This document shows positions 1 to 11,404 of a stretch of DNA of 64,000 nucleotides, piece after piece. Origin of the DNA: Mytilus galloprovincialis (taxonomy: Eukaryota > Mollusca > Bivalvia > Mytilida > Mytilidae); NCBI RefSeq assembly GCF_965363235.1, contig NC_134844.1, positions 95,070,664 through 95,134,663 of the forward strand. Reading direction: 5' to 3'. The translations under genes and the position numbers were made by a program. Each line of letters begins with the position of its first letter. Position 1 is the stretch's first letter. The notes beneath the pieces are model-generated. The model ran no database searches. It worked only from the letters and a program-made list of their open reading frames with translations, and was not told the DNA's origin.

Positions 1-120
1 TTAAGTCTACAAAGAATCATCAGTAACGCTCGAATAAAAAAAGTTAAAAAGGCCAAATAAAGTACGAAGTTAAGTATTCTATAATTCCTTGGGTAGGAAA
101 TCCTCAGCATTTCGAAAATG
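1..120. repeat. Degenerate dispersed repeat at left edge
   Basis: The first ~120 bases include 'CATCAGTAACGCTCGAATAA' followed by an A-rich stretch with 'GGCCAAATAAAGTACGAAG'. I remember this string from mussel dispersed repeats whose core is a 'CATCAG..ACGCTC' motif. A second relative of the same core ('CATCAGGAACGCTC') lies near 32760 inside the LINE on the minus strand. No coding capacity is seen. The family assignment is from memory only. Confidence 0.35.
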
Positions 121-1974
121 TCAAAGTTTATAATAGGACAGTGACTCAAAAAACAAAACAAAAGAGAAACAGCTTGAGGTCAGAATACCGTAAGTAATGA
201 TGACTGTGTTTGAAAGGCACATGTTAAGCTCTTACTGCCGTGAATTAAGATAAGAAAAGCGAAAATTCGCATTCACCAATGAAATTAATATTTATGCATA
301 CACGTGGTATTTTTGCGCAAGAAATAGTAAATAGAAAGCATACGCACTGACACTCTGGATAAGAATACGCATTTGCGTCATCACATCATATATATTAATC
401 TAATAGTTGAATTCGGATGTCAAACTACCCACCTCAAGTGTTTGACTACGGATTCATTGACTTTTATCCGGAATTTTTTAACCCGAATAATCCAGTCGTT
501 ATATTACGCTCCCTATCGATCACTACATCGTGACAATGACCGTAAGGGGGCGCTATAATTATTCGAGTTAGGAATTTTTGTGAACGCAAACTGAAAGTGT
601 GCGTGTGAATAGGGTGATGTATAATGTAAATGAATCAAGACGTGTAGGATAACTGCATGCATGGTCAACACAATGAATACAATTTTCAAAATCGTTCCAT
701 AGTACAAATATTTAGATGCTATAAGGTTGAACTATTAAGACAAACAAACAAAAAAAGAATTGAAATTTGATAATTAAAATACATTCCTGTTAGTGAATTG
801 TTTTAGAAAATGTAGAATATAATATCAATTAACACAAACGTCAAGTATTTACGGATGGACATTTTATTTATGAAATCAATATCTTTTTAAAGTCTAACAT
901 TCCACTATATGAATATAATTATTGCTGTACAAAACATAAACAGAGACTTATAAATCCATACTAAAACAGTACAAACTATTTATATTATGATAGTAATTAA
1001 ATTTTGTTATGATTATTGTATGAAAAAAGAACCTATTATGTGTTGCTCTCCTACAATGTAGCTACAAAATGTATCCAAAATCAAAGATGTAGAACATATT
1101 CTATCATAATCATTTGGTAACTAGTGTAATTACTGTCTCCTCCATGCCCATCTTGAACATAAAAAAAAAATAATTTAATAAATAACACTTCCAATGCTCA
1201 GATTGGTTGTCATCGTGCAACACAGTTAATAACACCATATAGGAAAAACAAAGATCTCCTTTTGTCATAAGACACTGTCAAACATCCAAACATACTATCC
1301 ACACTCATCTGTGTCCACACTTGTGATTACTGTAAAATATTAAATTGCGTTTTTTGTGAGATGCGAGGATTTACTTGAAATCCTTTTGAATTGAAACCAT
1401 GCAAGTATTTTTTCATTCACGACCGTTTAAAATATAAATATTTAGCTAACTTTGGGTACGCATCCCTGCTCATTGGTGCTCATACGTTGCATATAATTCC
1501 ATAAATGTAATGACTGTTCAAACCTATGACCTGTGTCTCATCACGATTCACGAGTTGATTTTTTGTCAATTACGATTCACAGAAAATAAATTTCCATGAT
1601 CACGGATCACGAAAATATAAAAAGAGTAATAAATCTGTAGAAAAACGGATCACGATAGCGAAAATGCGCCGATCACAAAGAACGAAAATAACCCATCCGG
1701 CCCCTCATCTATTAACGAAATATAAATATTTTTTACAGAAAAATCCTTTTGTTTGATTATATTTCTGCTTTCCGACCACTGTGGTCCGACCTAAGATAAT
1801 AAGACCAACAACGGTCCTGAATACCCTTCATAGAAAACCAAAGATTCAAAAACACAAAAATCATCAAAAACCTTGAACTCGGGTTCTTCATAAGGTTTTA
1901 CAACTATATGCATGGGTGCATGCCCTTGTTTTTCTCATAGAAGAAAAATACATACAACATGTACAAATAAAACG
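121..1974. other. AT-rich stretch with no gene recognised
   Basis: No ORF longer than about 65 codons looks protein-like here, and no splice-flanked exon was recognised. A patch at about 1540-1700 repeats 'GATCACGA' and 'ATTCACGA' several times, which suggests a decayed simple or dispersed repeat. The rest looks like unique AT-rich intergenic or intronic DNA. Confidence 0.5.
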
Positions 1975-1980
1975 AATTAT

Positions 1981-2524
1981 CAGCCATACATATATTTCAT
2001 GCATATTCATAACAATAAACAGAGGAGAACTACTTAACAGTCATACATATATTTCGTGCATATTCATAACAATAAACCGAGGAGAACTACTTAACAGCCA
2101 TACATATATTTCGTGCATGTTCATGACAATAAACAGAGGATAACTATACTTAACAGCCGTACATATATTTCATGCATATTCATAACAATATACAGAGGAG
2201 AACTACTTAACAAGCCATTATAGTAATAAGAAGATGTGGTATGAGTGCCAATGAGACAACTCTCTATCCAAGTCACAATGGATAAAAAGTTAACAATTAT
2301 AGGTCAAAGTACGGCCTTCATCACGGAGCCTTGGTTCATACCGAACAGCAAGCAATACATATATTTCATGCATATTCATAACAATATACAGGCGAGAACT
2401 ACTTTACAGCCATACATATATTTCATGCATGTTCATGACAATAAACAGAGGATAACTATACTTTAACAGCCGTACATATATTTCATGCATATTCATAACA
2501 ATATACAGGGGAGAACTACTTACA
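1981..2524 (+). repeat. ~57-bp tandem repeat (CAGCCATACATATATTTC units)
   Basis: Units starting 'CAGCCATACATATATTTC' and continuing through 'ATGCATATTCATAACAATA' and 'GGAGAACTACTTAA' begin near 1981, 2039, 2096, 2154, 2350, 2408 and 2468, giving about seven copies. The array is interrupted at 2213-2352 by a dispersed repeat listed separately. A degenerate relative occurs at 11695-11785. Short ORFs reading through the array are repeat artefacts. Confidence 0.85.
2230..2352 (+). repeat. Dispersed repeat (GATGTGGTATGAGTGCCAAT family)
   Basis: This segment runs from 'AGAAGATGTGGTATGAGTGC' through 'CCAATGAGACAACTCTC' to 'CATACCGAACAGCAAGC'. The same family occurs near 8080-8200 and on the opposite strand at about 17385-17520, 23285-23400 and 26545-26675, with a fragment at 51550. 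Here it interrupts the 57-bp tandem array, so it arrived later than, or was captured by, the array. It resembles a high-copy element of mussel genomes (memory). Confidence 0.75.
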
Positions 2525-2544
2525 GATTCTAAAATTCAAAATGA

Positions 2545-2762
2545 CCACACGCACGATACACGCACGCACGATACACGCACGGTGAATGCACGATACACGC
2601 ACGGTACACGCACGATACACGATACACGCACGATGAGCGATGAACGTTACACGGAGGATTAACGCAAAATGAATGATGAATGATGAACGCACGATACACG
2701 CACGGTGCACGATGAATGATAAATACACGATACACGCACGATACACGCACGTTGGATGATTC
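2545..2762 (+). repeat. ACGCACGATACACG minisatellite
   Basis: The stretch is built almost wholly of 'ACGCACGATACACG' and near variants ('ACGCACGGTACACG', 'GATGAATGATGAACGC'). A second block made of the same unit, in the same orientation, lies at 11405-11650. Both blocks sit next to the CATACATATATTTC-type repeat, joined by a sequence ('TTCTAAAATTCAAAATGACC') that is inverted between the two loci. ORFs here rich in Arg, Ala, Cys and Val are artefacts of the repeat. Confidence 0.85.
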
Positions 2763-3905
2763 ATTGACGACTGAACAACGAACGCTTTTTACACGATTCT
2801 CAAAGCTATTTTATTTAGAATAGTATTTAAAATTGATATGCATTTTCATTAAAGGCAATACTTGTAGCTGTTTTGCCGATACCACCATAATAGATAATAT
2901 GCTATTTTGCCAGCTCAGATTCAAATAACTTTATTAAAGTCGGCTATTTTATAGGCACCGGAAATATTTGTGAACTTGGACAGAAGCTCATAACAATCAA
3001 AATATAGTGTCTTGATTTTGTTCAGCCTCACCCTGAGAGTTCAAGTTTACGGTAAACAAAGGCGAAACATTGTGTTCCGCGAAACTCTTACTAATTTTAT
3101 TTCATACAGTTAAAAATCGAGATTTTATTTTTATGCATACAATGTCCGACGCATTATATCTACAGAGAGTGACTGGTTCTAGAAATTATTTTAACTAACA
3201 TGTTTGATATAATTGATTGCAATAAATGTATGATCTATGTATTTTTACATGTTATATATTTTTTCACTTTGACGGATACATTTTATAAACGATTATATAT
3301 GTATATATCTAAAAAATATTGTAAGCTGTTTTCGTTTTCACTACAAGCATAGCAGAAATTATTTGATTCTTTTATGTTAACATTCACTGCAAATTTTTGT
3401 AGTTCTGTACATATATACTTATCAACAGGACATATTAGGTTATAATTTCACCAATAAATGAGTAGTTGAACAATCTTTAGAACGTGTCGGTTTTTCCTTG
3501 ATATTCCTGTAAATCAGCGATCCGACTGACACAAGCGAACTGACATGACACCTGATTAAACAATCATGATTTCTTTTTTTAAGTTACAAAGTTCCTTATA
3601 TTATCCATTGTTATCAGAATCGTATGTGTTTGAGAGCAAAAGATATTATTTTGTCAGAAAAATTTGATTCGTACAAATTAATTAGAACTAGCTAAGAAAA
3701 TGACATTTACTTAATAATTAGAAAATTAACATTTGTAAAATCAAGTACTTCATTGTATACTTCTGAAACGACTTTTCGTCCTGAATATGCATGAAATGTT
3801 TGCCACTGGACGTTTAAACAACCACTGAATAATCAATTAATCAAATTTTGCTCTCAGTAAAAATGACTTCAACAATATAAGACACAATCGGTGTCTGTTG
3901 TTTGT
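2763..3905. other. AT-rich stretch with no gene recognised
   Basis: I see no protein-like frame or structured repeat here. It is AT-rich flank upstream of the LINE insertion; the last seven bases (3899-3905, 'TGTTTGT') are repeated right after the LINE poly(A) run. Confidence 0.5.
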
Positions 3906-5991
3906 TTAACTTAACCAGTTGGAAATGATCCTGAATGACAAAGAAAAATCTTTAGTTTTTAATGATTTAGATAATGATATTAGTAAAAAAGAAATTTCTG
4001 ATGCTATTGCGAGCTTAAAATCAGGCAAGGCCTGTGGACCTGATTTGATTTCAAATGAAATGTTAAAATATAGTCAGTCATATTTGATAGGTTGCTTATA
4101 TAAATTATTTAATTTGTGCCTCAAGAATAGTGTGTACCCAAAGATTTGGGCTGATGGTTTTATTTCGCCAATTTTTAAATCAGATGATCCTTGTGATCCA
4201 TCTAACTATAGAGGTATAACAATTACTAGTACCATTGGTAAACTTTTTAACAATATTTTGAATACTAGACTTGACAAATTTTTGTACCAAAACAACTTAA
4301 TTCATAATTCTCAGATTGGCTTTACAAAAAATGCCAGAACTTCAGATCATATATTTATTTTGAAAACACTGATAGACAAATATTGTCACAGTAAAGAGGG
4401 TAGACTATATACTTGTTTTGTAGACTTTCGCAAAGCATTCGACAGTGTAATTCATATAGGTCTTAAACTGAAGCTTATTAATATGAAAGTTGGTACTTTA
4501 TTTTATAATATTATATCAGATATGTATAATAATAGTAAAGCATGTGTAAGAGTTGGAGCTTCTCTCACTGACCCTTTTAGCATTAAATTAGGTGTAAGAC
4601 AAGGAGACAACTTGAGTCCTTCATTATTTAAAATTTTTATAAATGACTTCCCATCTTATCTTGACTCCTGTCTGGATGCAGTTTCCCTGCACTCAGAGAA
4701 ATTAAATTGTTTGATGTATGCGGATGATATTGTGATTATGTCAACATCAGCCACAGGGCTTCAAAGTAGACTTGATCAGCTAGAAAAATATTGTGCTGAC
4801 TGGTGCCTGAAAGTTAATATTAGAAAGACTAAAGTCATAATTTTTAATAAGGCTGGAAGGAAAATTCAGGAGAATTTTCGACTGCAGAATAACTTGATTG
4901 ACTGTGTCGCTCATTACAAATATTTAGGTGTTCACTTTACTGCTTCTGGAAGTTTTCATCTAGCTAAAACTGAACTTTATAATAAGGCTCTTAAGGCCTA
5001 CTATAAACTTAGAAAGGATTTTATCAATTTGTCTCCTGGAATAAAATCTTGTGTTCATATTTTTGATCATACCCTTAAACCCATTCTGTTATATAATTCA
5101 GAGGTATGGGGAGGTTATAATGTCTCTTGTAATAAATTACAGTCTTCCTTATTTAATCTTGAAAATATTTTTAAAAATCTTAAGTGTGAGAATCTCCATC
5201 TTAAATTTTCTAAATTTATACTTGATGTACACAAAAGGAGTGTCAATTTTGCTGTATTATCAGAACTGGGACGTTTCCCCTTACATTATGATATTGTAAA
5301 GTCAATTGTAAAATACTGGTATAGATTTGAAAATCTTACAACTGAATTCAGTCTATTGAAAGATGCTTATAAATGCAGCCAAGAGCTTCACAAATCTAAC
5401 ATAACTTCTTGGTTCTCATTTGTTAAAAAAGTATCAGAAGTTTTTGAAATTAAACAAGAAGTAAAACATTTCGGACAATATAAATTTTTGAACATATCTA
5501 GTAAATTAATTTACACTAAATATATTAGCAATTGGTATGCTAGCCAAAATCAAGCTTCTGATGGAAAACTGTTTAATTATGTGAAATTTAAGCAGAATTT
5601 TGGTTATGAAAATTATCTTTCTTTAATTAAGAACTTTGATTTTAGAAGATCTATATGCAAATTACGTATTTCTGCTCATAAGCTTCAAATTGAAATTGGT
5701 CGTTTTTCAAATATTCCACGAAATGAAAGAATTTGCAAAAAATGCTCCTCTGGCTGTGTTGAAGATAAAATCCATTTTTTAACTAACTGTGAAAATTTTA
5801 AATCAGATAGAGATGCTCTCTTTGACTTTGTTTGTCAAAGAATTCCAAATTTTTCTATACTTGATAATCAGCATAAATTTATTTTTTTATTAAACTGTGA
5901 AGACAATCAGGTCCTTAATGCTGTTGGTAAATTTATTGAAGTGAATATGAGTTAGTAATTGTATTGTAACTGTATGTAAAAAAAAAAAAAA
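3906..5991 (+). mobile_element. 5'-truncated non-LTR retrotransposon (LINE)
   Basis: The element consists of a 3' portion of ORF2, a 3' UTR of only ~22 bases and a 14-A run at 5978-5991. The heptamer 'TGTTTGT' occurs just before the inferred 5' end (3899-3905) and just after the poly(A) (5992-5998), a candidate target-site duplication. There is no endonuclease domain upstream, and a stop lies in frame at 3907-3909. This fits target-primed reverse transcription that stopped early. The open frame indicates a fairly young copy. Confidence 0.85.
3919..5955 (+). CDS. LINE ORF2 fragment: reverse transcriptase and C-terminal region
   Basis: This 678-codon open frame would copy the element's RNA into DNA at a nicked target site. 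N-terminal blocks read 'SGKACGPDLISNEML' and 'NYRGITITSTIGKLFN'. The conserved palm regions are 'FVDFRKAFDSV' (first catalytic Asp, near residue 170), 'GVRQGDNLSPSLF' and 'LMYADDIVI' (YADD, near residue 265), then 'WCLKVNIRKTKVIIF' and 'YKYLGVHF'. The C-terminal part has a Cys/His cluster 'CKKCSSGCVEDKIHFLTNC', usual at the end of such proteins. The listed start is a TTG, so the ORF is the 3' remainder of a longer one and not a genuine translation start. No stop or frameshift breaks the frame. It is a non-LTR RT (RVT_1); I do not assign the clade. Confidence 0.9.
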   Translation: MEMILNDKEKSLVFNDLDNDISKKEISDAIASLKSGKACGPDLISNEMLKYSQSYLIGCLYKLFNLCLKNSVYPKIWADGFISPIFKSDDPCDPSNYRGITITSTIGKLFNNILNTRLDKFLYQNNLIHNSQIGFTKNARTSDHIFILKTLIDKYCHSKEGRLYTCFVDFRKAFDSVIHIGLKLKLINMKVGTLFYNIISDMYNNSKACVRVGASLTDPFSIKLGVRQGDNLSPSLFKIFINDFPSYLDSCLDAVSLHSEKLNCLMYADDIVIMSTSATGLQSRLDQLEKYCADWCLKVNIRKTKVIIFNKAGRKIQENFRLQNNLIDCVAHYKYLGVHFTASGSFHLAKTELYNKALKAYYKLRKDFINLSPGIKSCVHIFDHTLKPILLYNSEVWGGYNVSCNKLQSSLFNLENIFKNLKCENLHLKFSKFILDVHKRSVNFAVLSELGRFPLHYDIVKSIVKYWYRFENLTTEFSLLKDAYKCSQELHKSNITSWFSFVKKVSEVFEIKQEVKHFGQYKFLNISSKLIYTKYISNWYASQNQASDGKLFNYVKFKQNFGYENYLSLIKNFDFRRSICKLRISAHKLQIEIGRFSNIPRNERICKKCSSGCVEDKIHFLTNCENFKSDRDALFDFVCQRIPNFSILDNQHKFIFLLNCEDNQVLNAVGKFIEVNMS

Positions 5992-6074
5992 TGTTTGTAT
6001 CTATGTATCTATGCAAATCATTATTCTTTTGCCTTATTCATGTATACTCTGTATGATTTTCGGAAAAATTAACG

Positions 6075-6270
6075 AAAACCGGCACAGGCATTGTTCAATT
6101 ATTATCAGTGATCTTTTATTGATTAAATTTGAATATATGCATTAAATATCAATCTCAATCTAGATAAGAAATTTGTTTACACTACACATCACTCTTTTAG
6201 TCCTTAGTAGCATATTATAACATATTAGTGCACTTATGAGTCCTTAGCCGTGTTTAGACGCACCATTTTC
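6075..6270 (+). repeat. Diverged repeat shared with 9130-9345
   Basis: Both loci share 'ATGCATTAAATATCAATCTC' followed by 'AGCAC/CACT..CCTTAGT' and a 'CCTTAGC(A/C)GTGTT(A/T)AGACG' ending, with 'AAACCGGCAC' or 'AAACTGGCACG' near the start. The match is patchy but collinear over about 200 bases. It is a dispersed family of unknown type with no coding signal. Confidence 0.6.
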
Positions 6271-8070
6271 TGCTCTTTGACACATTCTCCATTTCAATCC
6301 TCCATTTTATTCAATTAGTTGTGATTCTCTCTGTTTTATGTTTTTGCAGACAAAAACAATTCGCAGAATTAATCTAAAATAGCAGACATTAAACTCTTTC
6401 TTTTTAAAACTTTTAGCATTTTAACATTTTTTCGAGATTTAACCATTAGCTTAAGAGCATATTTCCCTTCTTTTTAGAAATTTGGCTTGATACCGTATGG
6501 AGATTTTTGTTCCAACTTTTATGAAGAAATTAACGACTTTTTTTAACTAAATAAATATTCAACAAAAATACCGTTTTTTCTTAAATCAATTTCTTTTAAC
6601 AAAAATAGAATTGTTACACAAATGTAGGAAGAACCCAATTTTGTAACAAAGATATTCCTTATCTCTTTACCGAAATCTGCATATCTTTATATTTTGAAAC
6701 ATAAAATGTTAAGGGTGTCTGCTCAAAGGCAGAAATGTCCAAGAAACCGAAATATTAAGGAAAATTAATGTCGAATAATTCAAACCCATTTGTCTCTTAA
6801 ATTTAGCACATGAAGATATAATTTTTAGCACATATACACATGTACAAATTGAAAAAATCACTGTCGGTCTTAAACTGTATCGCATGCCCATAAATGTCCT
6901 AAAGCTTTAAATGTCAGATCATGAGGGTCTGAATGGGGATTCAGTATTTCTGTATTCTATATTTTTAGGCAATTTGTTTTATAATTCGTTTTACCCTTTT
7001 GCCGATCATACTTTATTCCATATATTCTAGTACCTCATCATTTTCTTTTCTATTTGTCTGGTTATTTTTTGTATTTTTTATTTTTTTGTCTATAATTTCC
7101 TTCTATAAACCCCCATTCACACCCTCATGTATAATGGAAGACGATAAACATTTTAGTATACATACCACCCGTTGTCACTTTCACCTGACATACAAATCAC
7201 ATATTGTTATTACGGCCCGTTATTTCCACCTGGACACAGGACTTATATAATATATATATTACGTAATAACGGATACAGTACATTCAGTATCAACGCACTG
7301 ACTTCTTAAATATATTTTAAACTGACAATTGTAAATAGTATTTTTAGTTATTTTAAAACTAAGAATGAAAATCGGGAATGTGTCAAAGAGACAACAACCC
7401 GAAAAGAACAATTGACAGCCGAAGGCCACCAGTTATTTTTGCTGATGTTTTTGTTTCGAATAAGGCAAAAGCCATTGTATTTTCAGAAAATCTCTAAACG
7501 GGTAATGAGAGTTTAGCGACCTTGACTTGCTAACAGCCCTAGCACTGTCTCTAAACATAATCATTGTCAATTTTTAAGAGCCTATATCAATTAAGGGATA
7601 TGCTACCTAGCTTTTAGAGTTTACAAAAATATACATTTCAGAACCAAATTTTGGCTTCTTTATATTTATACCAAAATTGAATTCAAGGCAGTATTTTGTC
7701 GAAGAGAACTATTACCCAAAGTGCAACATGCGAGAAGAAGTTTCATTTCCCTTATTGTTTTTAGTGATTTGACTAATCTTTCGAGGTTACGTCACGGAAA
7801 TATATCTTAAATGAAAAGGTGCAACTGGGTGCATCCCTAGAAAACAAATTAAAAAAAATGCTTTATTGTACGTGGAGCGTTTTCACAAATTCTGGTATTA
7901 ATACTTTGTTGTTTCCAGTTAATCGCCATTTTGAATACGTGTTTTAAATATTTATATATTTAAATGATACTTGTCCAAACATGAACATGTTGAAGCTGGT
8001 TACGAGGTTTCAATACATATTCGTACAATCGTTCTTAAAATTTTTGAAAATACGTGTTGAAGTTTTGATA
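6271..8070. other. AT-rich stretch with no gene; one small dispersed repeat
   Basis: No protein-like frame was found. At about 7365-7440 the string 'CGGGAATGTGTCAAAGAGAC' followed by 'AACAACCCG' and 'CAGCCGAAGGCCACC' looks like a fragment of another mussel-type dispersed repeat (memory). The remainder is featureless AT-rich DNA. Confidence 0.45.
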
Positions 8071-8077
8071 ACAAGAA

Positions 8078-8205
8078 AAAGATGTGGTATGATTGGGGAT
8101 GAGACAACTCATCGCAAGAAATAAAATGACACAAAAGTTTTCACCATAAGTCACCCCACGGCCTTCAACAGTGAGTAATGAACACACCACAGTAATTATT
8201 TCATA
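8078..8205 (+). repeat. Dispersed repeat, diverged GATGTGGTATGA family
   Basis: 'AAGATGTGGTATGATTGGGG' and 'ATGAGACAACTC', then 'CACGGCCTTCAACAGTGAG', match the 2230-2352 family with more substitutions and a small internal difference. Confidence 0.6.
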
Positions 8206-8274
8206 AATTATCTCATACAATATGTTAAGCAGACAATTTGTTAAAAAAAAATGAGGAAATAAATCAATAAAATA

Positions 8275-8530
8275 TTCCTGTTGATACTATCTTTTGAATG
8301 AAAAAAGCTTCTGTCCAAGTTTGATAAAAACCCAGGACAGTTTATCAATCTAATAAGTGTTTTAAAACTTCTTGATACTATCTTATGATTATTAACAAGC
8401 TTCTGTCCAAGTTTAATAGAAATCCAGGATAGTTTAAGAAACGGTCATTAAAATTTCAAAGACGCCGACGGAATGTAGGATCGCTTAGTCTCGCTTTTTC
8501 GACTAAAGTCGAAGACTCGACAAAAAACAT
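8275..8530 (+). repeat. Dispersed repeat, GCTTCTGTCCAAGTTT family (partial copy)
   Basis: The segment has two subrepeats of 'TGATACTATCTT' plus 'AGCTTCTGTCCAAGTTT' and 'CCAGGA(C/T)AGTTTA'. It then has 'GACGCCGACGGAATGTAGGA' and ends in a hairpin, 'CGACTAAAGTCG', before 'ACTCGACAAAAA'. A longer copy, with three subrepeats and clear boundaries, is at 21869-22552. Confidence 0.8.
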
Positions 8531-8567
8531 AGAAATCAGATTTCTTTCTGACATCCGGGCGCACTAC

Positions 8568-8745
8568 GCTTTTTTATACGCCCGTCAACATTTTGACGGG
8601 ACGTTTAATGGTATACAAATGTCCGGCGTCCGTCCGTCCGCATGTCGCACTGTAACTTGAGAACCGCTTATCCATTTCATGAAACTTAACATAGTTGTTT
8701 CTTATGATGGTTTTCGGAATTTACTCTTATTTTTAGTGAAACCAT
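8568..8745 (+). repeat. Dispersed repeat with ACGCCCGTCA hairpin
   Basis: A perfect-looking stem is formed by 'CCCGTCAA' and 'TTGACGGG' at 8581-8601, followed by 'GTATACAAATGTCCGGCGTC' and a run of 'CGTCCGTCCG'. I remember this combination as a recurrent mussel repeat. It is the only copy noticed in this window. Confidence 0.55.
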
Positions 8746-9649
8746 TTGTATTTACACGCATCTTTGTCGGAATTAAAATAAAAACAAAACACTTATAAAT
8801 ATATATATTCCTTTTGTCTCCGTATATCTTTACATAAACATTTTAACAAGTTGATCACTCTTATTTATAAGTTGGCGCACATCAAAGTCGTGCTCCTATG
8901 GCAAACAATTTTGTTGCAAACGAAATGAAACAACAGCAAAATTATTTGTCCTTTTCATCATTTTAAATAAGAACAACACATTAATTAAATATTTGAAGCA
9001 TAAATCTTTTCGATACAATTGTTTTAAATCACTTAAAATAAAAAAGATCGTCATTGTTTAATCAGTTGCTATATATATATATATATATGTTATTTGGCAC
9101 GTGTCAAACGGTTCATTGATTTTCGGCATATCAAAGAAAAACTGGCACGTGTCTAAATAATGTTGAATATCTCGTTTATTTATGACTATTTTTCTGTAAA
9201 ATTTGAAATTTATGCATTAAATATCAATCTCTAACGTGATATATAAAAATAATACATATTACAGCACTCCTTCTATTCCTTAGTGGCATTGTATAGTCAA
9301 AGCCTTAGAGCACTAAGGATTCCTTAGCAGTGTTAAGACGTATCGAAGAAAAAAAAGCAACATCCGTCATTCTTTAATAATCATAGAAGGTTAACAACTA
9401 GTTTGTTTCCCGGCCGTTATTGAAATTCTTGACAATACCTTAATATTTGTATGTTCCGAAGGCATACTGAATGTTTTACGGAGGGGACCAACCTAGTCAG
9501 TAACAACGTAATAATCTTTTAGACATACATTAAAAACGGTGTCATTGATAGGCAACCATGAACACAATGAAAAATGAATCCGTGAAAGTGTTCCATGTTT
9601 ATTCCATTCAAGTAAAGACTTGTTATGATAATACCATATATTTAACTAA

Positions 9650-9685
<36 letters not shown>

Positions 9686-10346
9686 CAAGATTAAACCTTA
9701 AACTTGTAAATCCAATTTCAAGTTTTAAAGTTCCTCAATTTAAAATAATATGTATGATATATTTGCGTGAACTTATATTTGTTTAATTAAAATAATGCCT
9801 TCAAATACATGTAATGTTTATTTTTATTCAATTTTCCACAAACGTTTTAGCTTAGTTTTAAAGAAATTCAGAACAGAGAATTCAAACACTGTTGAAGAGA
9901 ATATACATATTCGTGTTAATTCGCCTCAGTTTAATTTGTTAATTCATGTTTGACATTTAACATTTTAATCCGCAATCCACATTTACCCGACAATCGTGTA
10001 TATTGTATTTTCTCAATGAAATAACATAACGTGCATATGTGACCATCAGAAACTAAGACAAAAATGATATTTATAATGGTATTTATCAAAACTTAAATAT
10101 TTCGAAATATCTTAGTAGCATAGGAATTTGCCAAATAAGCGAAGAATTATAATCTATCTAGGATTTACAACCAAGGATTTGTATAGTTTCTTTTCAATAA
10201 AATATTGTTGGTGTGTTTTGCGACTATAGCAGCAACATTGCCGTTATTAAATAAAAATATTAAATTTTCGCTATCTGATAATTATAGCCGCGGGTTAAAA
10301 TGTTCATTAAAATGTATAATATTATACTATAAAGGGCATTTTAGAA
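8746..10346. other. AT-rich stretch; repeat relative at 9130-9345 and a 29-A run
   Basis: No gene is recognised. It contains an (AT)n microsatellite at about 9070-9088, the second copy of the 6075-6270 repeat at 9130-9345, and an uninterrupted run of 29 A at 9657-9685, possibly a retroposon tail although nothing recognisable precedes it. The rest is unremarkable. Confidence 0.5.
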
Positions 10347-10854
10347 GAATGTAGGACAGAAAGTCACAGGACAAAAAGTCACGGACAAAAAGTCAGAGGA
10401 CAAAAAGTCACAATTCATTTTTTCTGATTATTTTCTTTGAATAAAAAATGCTTATTTTTACAAAAATATTTTTGTGTTTTTCTTGATGTATTGTATATTA
10501 ACCAACTTTTTAAGCAAAATTTATCAAAAAAATATCAAAGATGATCAAATAATTGTTAAGAAAACAAAATGTCAAAGTAGATTGGCACTCAAATGGCTTC
10601 ATGGTGCCAAGAAATACGTCCTTTGCATGATTAAAATTAAATAAATCTTCATTTTTCAAGTAGAATGATAAATTCCATTAACTTTAATATGAATAAATGT
10701 ATTAAAAAGTAAATATTTCAAGATATTTCTCTTATATATTTCAACAATTGTCAAAAAATTATTTGTGACTTTTTGTCCTGTGACTTTTTGTCCTATCAAA
10801 TTTGTGACTTTATGTCCTGTGACTTTTTGTCCTGTGACTTTCTGTCCGTTTACC
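10347..10854 (+). mobile_element. MITE with AAAAAGTCAC arrays and an 8-bp target duplication
   Basis: The left arm (10354-10411) is 'GGACAGAAAGTCACAGGAC' followed by tandem 'ACAAAAAGTCAC'. The right arm (about 10766-10847) is its reverse complement, 'GTGACTTTTTGTCC' repeated and ending 'GTGACTTTCTGTCC'. The exact octamer 'TTTTAGAA' flanks the unit at 10339-10346 and 10855-10862. The ~508-bp interior is AT-rich and non-coding. Terminal arrays plus an 8-bp duplication fit a non-autonomous hAT-like element; the superfamily is an inference from duplication length. Confidence 0.8.
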
Positions 10855-10862
10855 TTTTAGAA

Positions 10863-11404
10863 TGGCATGAAGTTCATCTTCAATAGTAGAGCTACAACAC
10901 ATGTCATCTCGTGGACTTCTTTTCTTTCATACTTTCCAGTTTCTATTTTTTTAGTGGAGCTACCCCACATTTAAATTTTGCAAAAACACATTTGTTTTTA
11001 ATTGACAGAATATTTTTAACAAATACCAGTTGGCCAACAGTATATTTTTAAGTCCATTTTCGCTCAGTTGAATAGAAATTCCAATTTTAACTCTTCTGTC
11101 GTAGAAATGTCAATATCATGTTATTGTTTGTACGTACAACATGTATCATTATATCAAAATGTGTCAGTCCCAGCCAAGATTCACCGAATAACCACAAAAT
11201 CTTTACAGATGATAAAATATTTACACAAAAAGTCATGAATCTGTATGAACGTTATGTACGATGAAGTTAATTAAGAGTCTACAAGAAAGAAAGTATGACT
11301 GTAAATTTTATAACCGACTATCATATAAAAACCGCAATGTATGAACGTTACACAATTAGAGATGAACGTTTCACAAATGCACGTTATCTGATCTACACAA
11401 TTAT
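10863..11404. other. No gene recognised
   Basis: AT-rich sequence without protein-like frames. It ends with a decayed lead-in to the minisatellite ('GAACGTTACACAATT', 'GAACGTTTCACAAATG'). Confidence 0.45.

Noticed and set aside
2516..2764. Minus-strand frames rich in Arg-Ala-Cys-Ile-Val
   Set aside because: They are translations of the ACGCACGATACACG minisatellite and are open in more than one frame; the same applies at 11433-11704.
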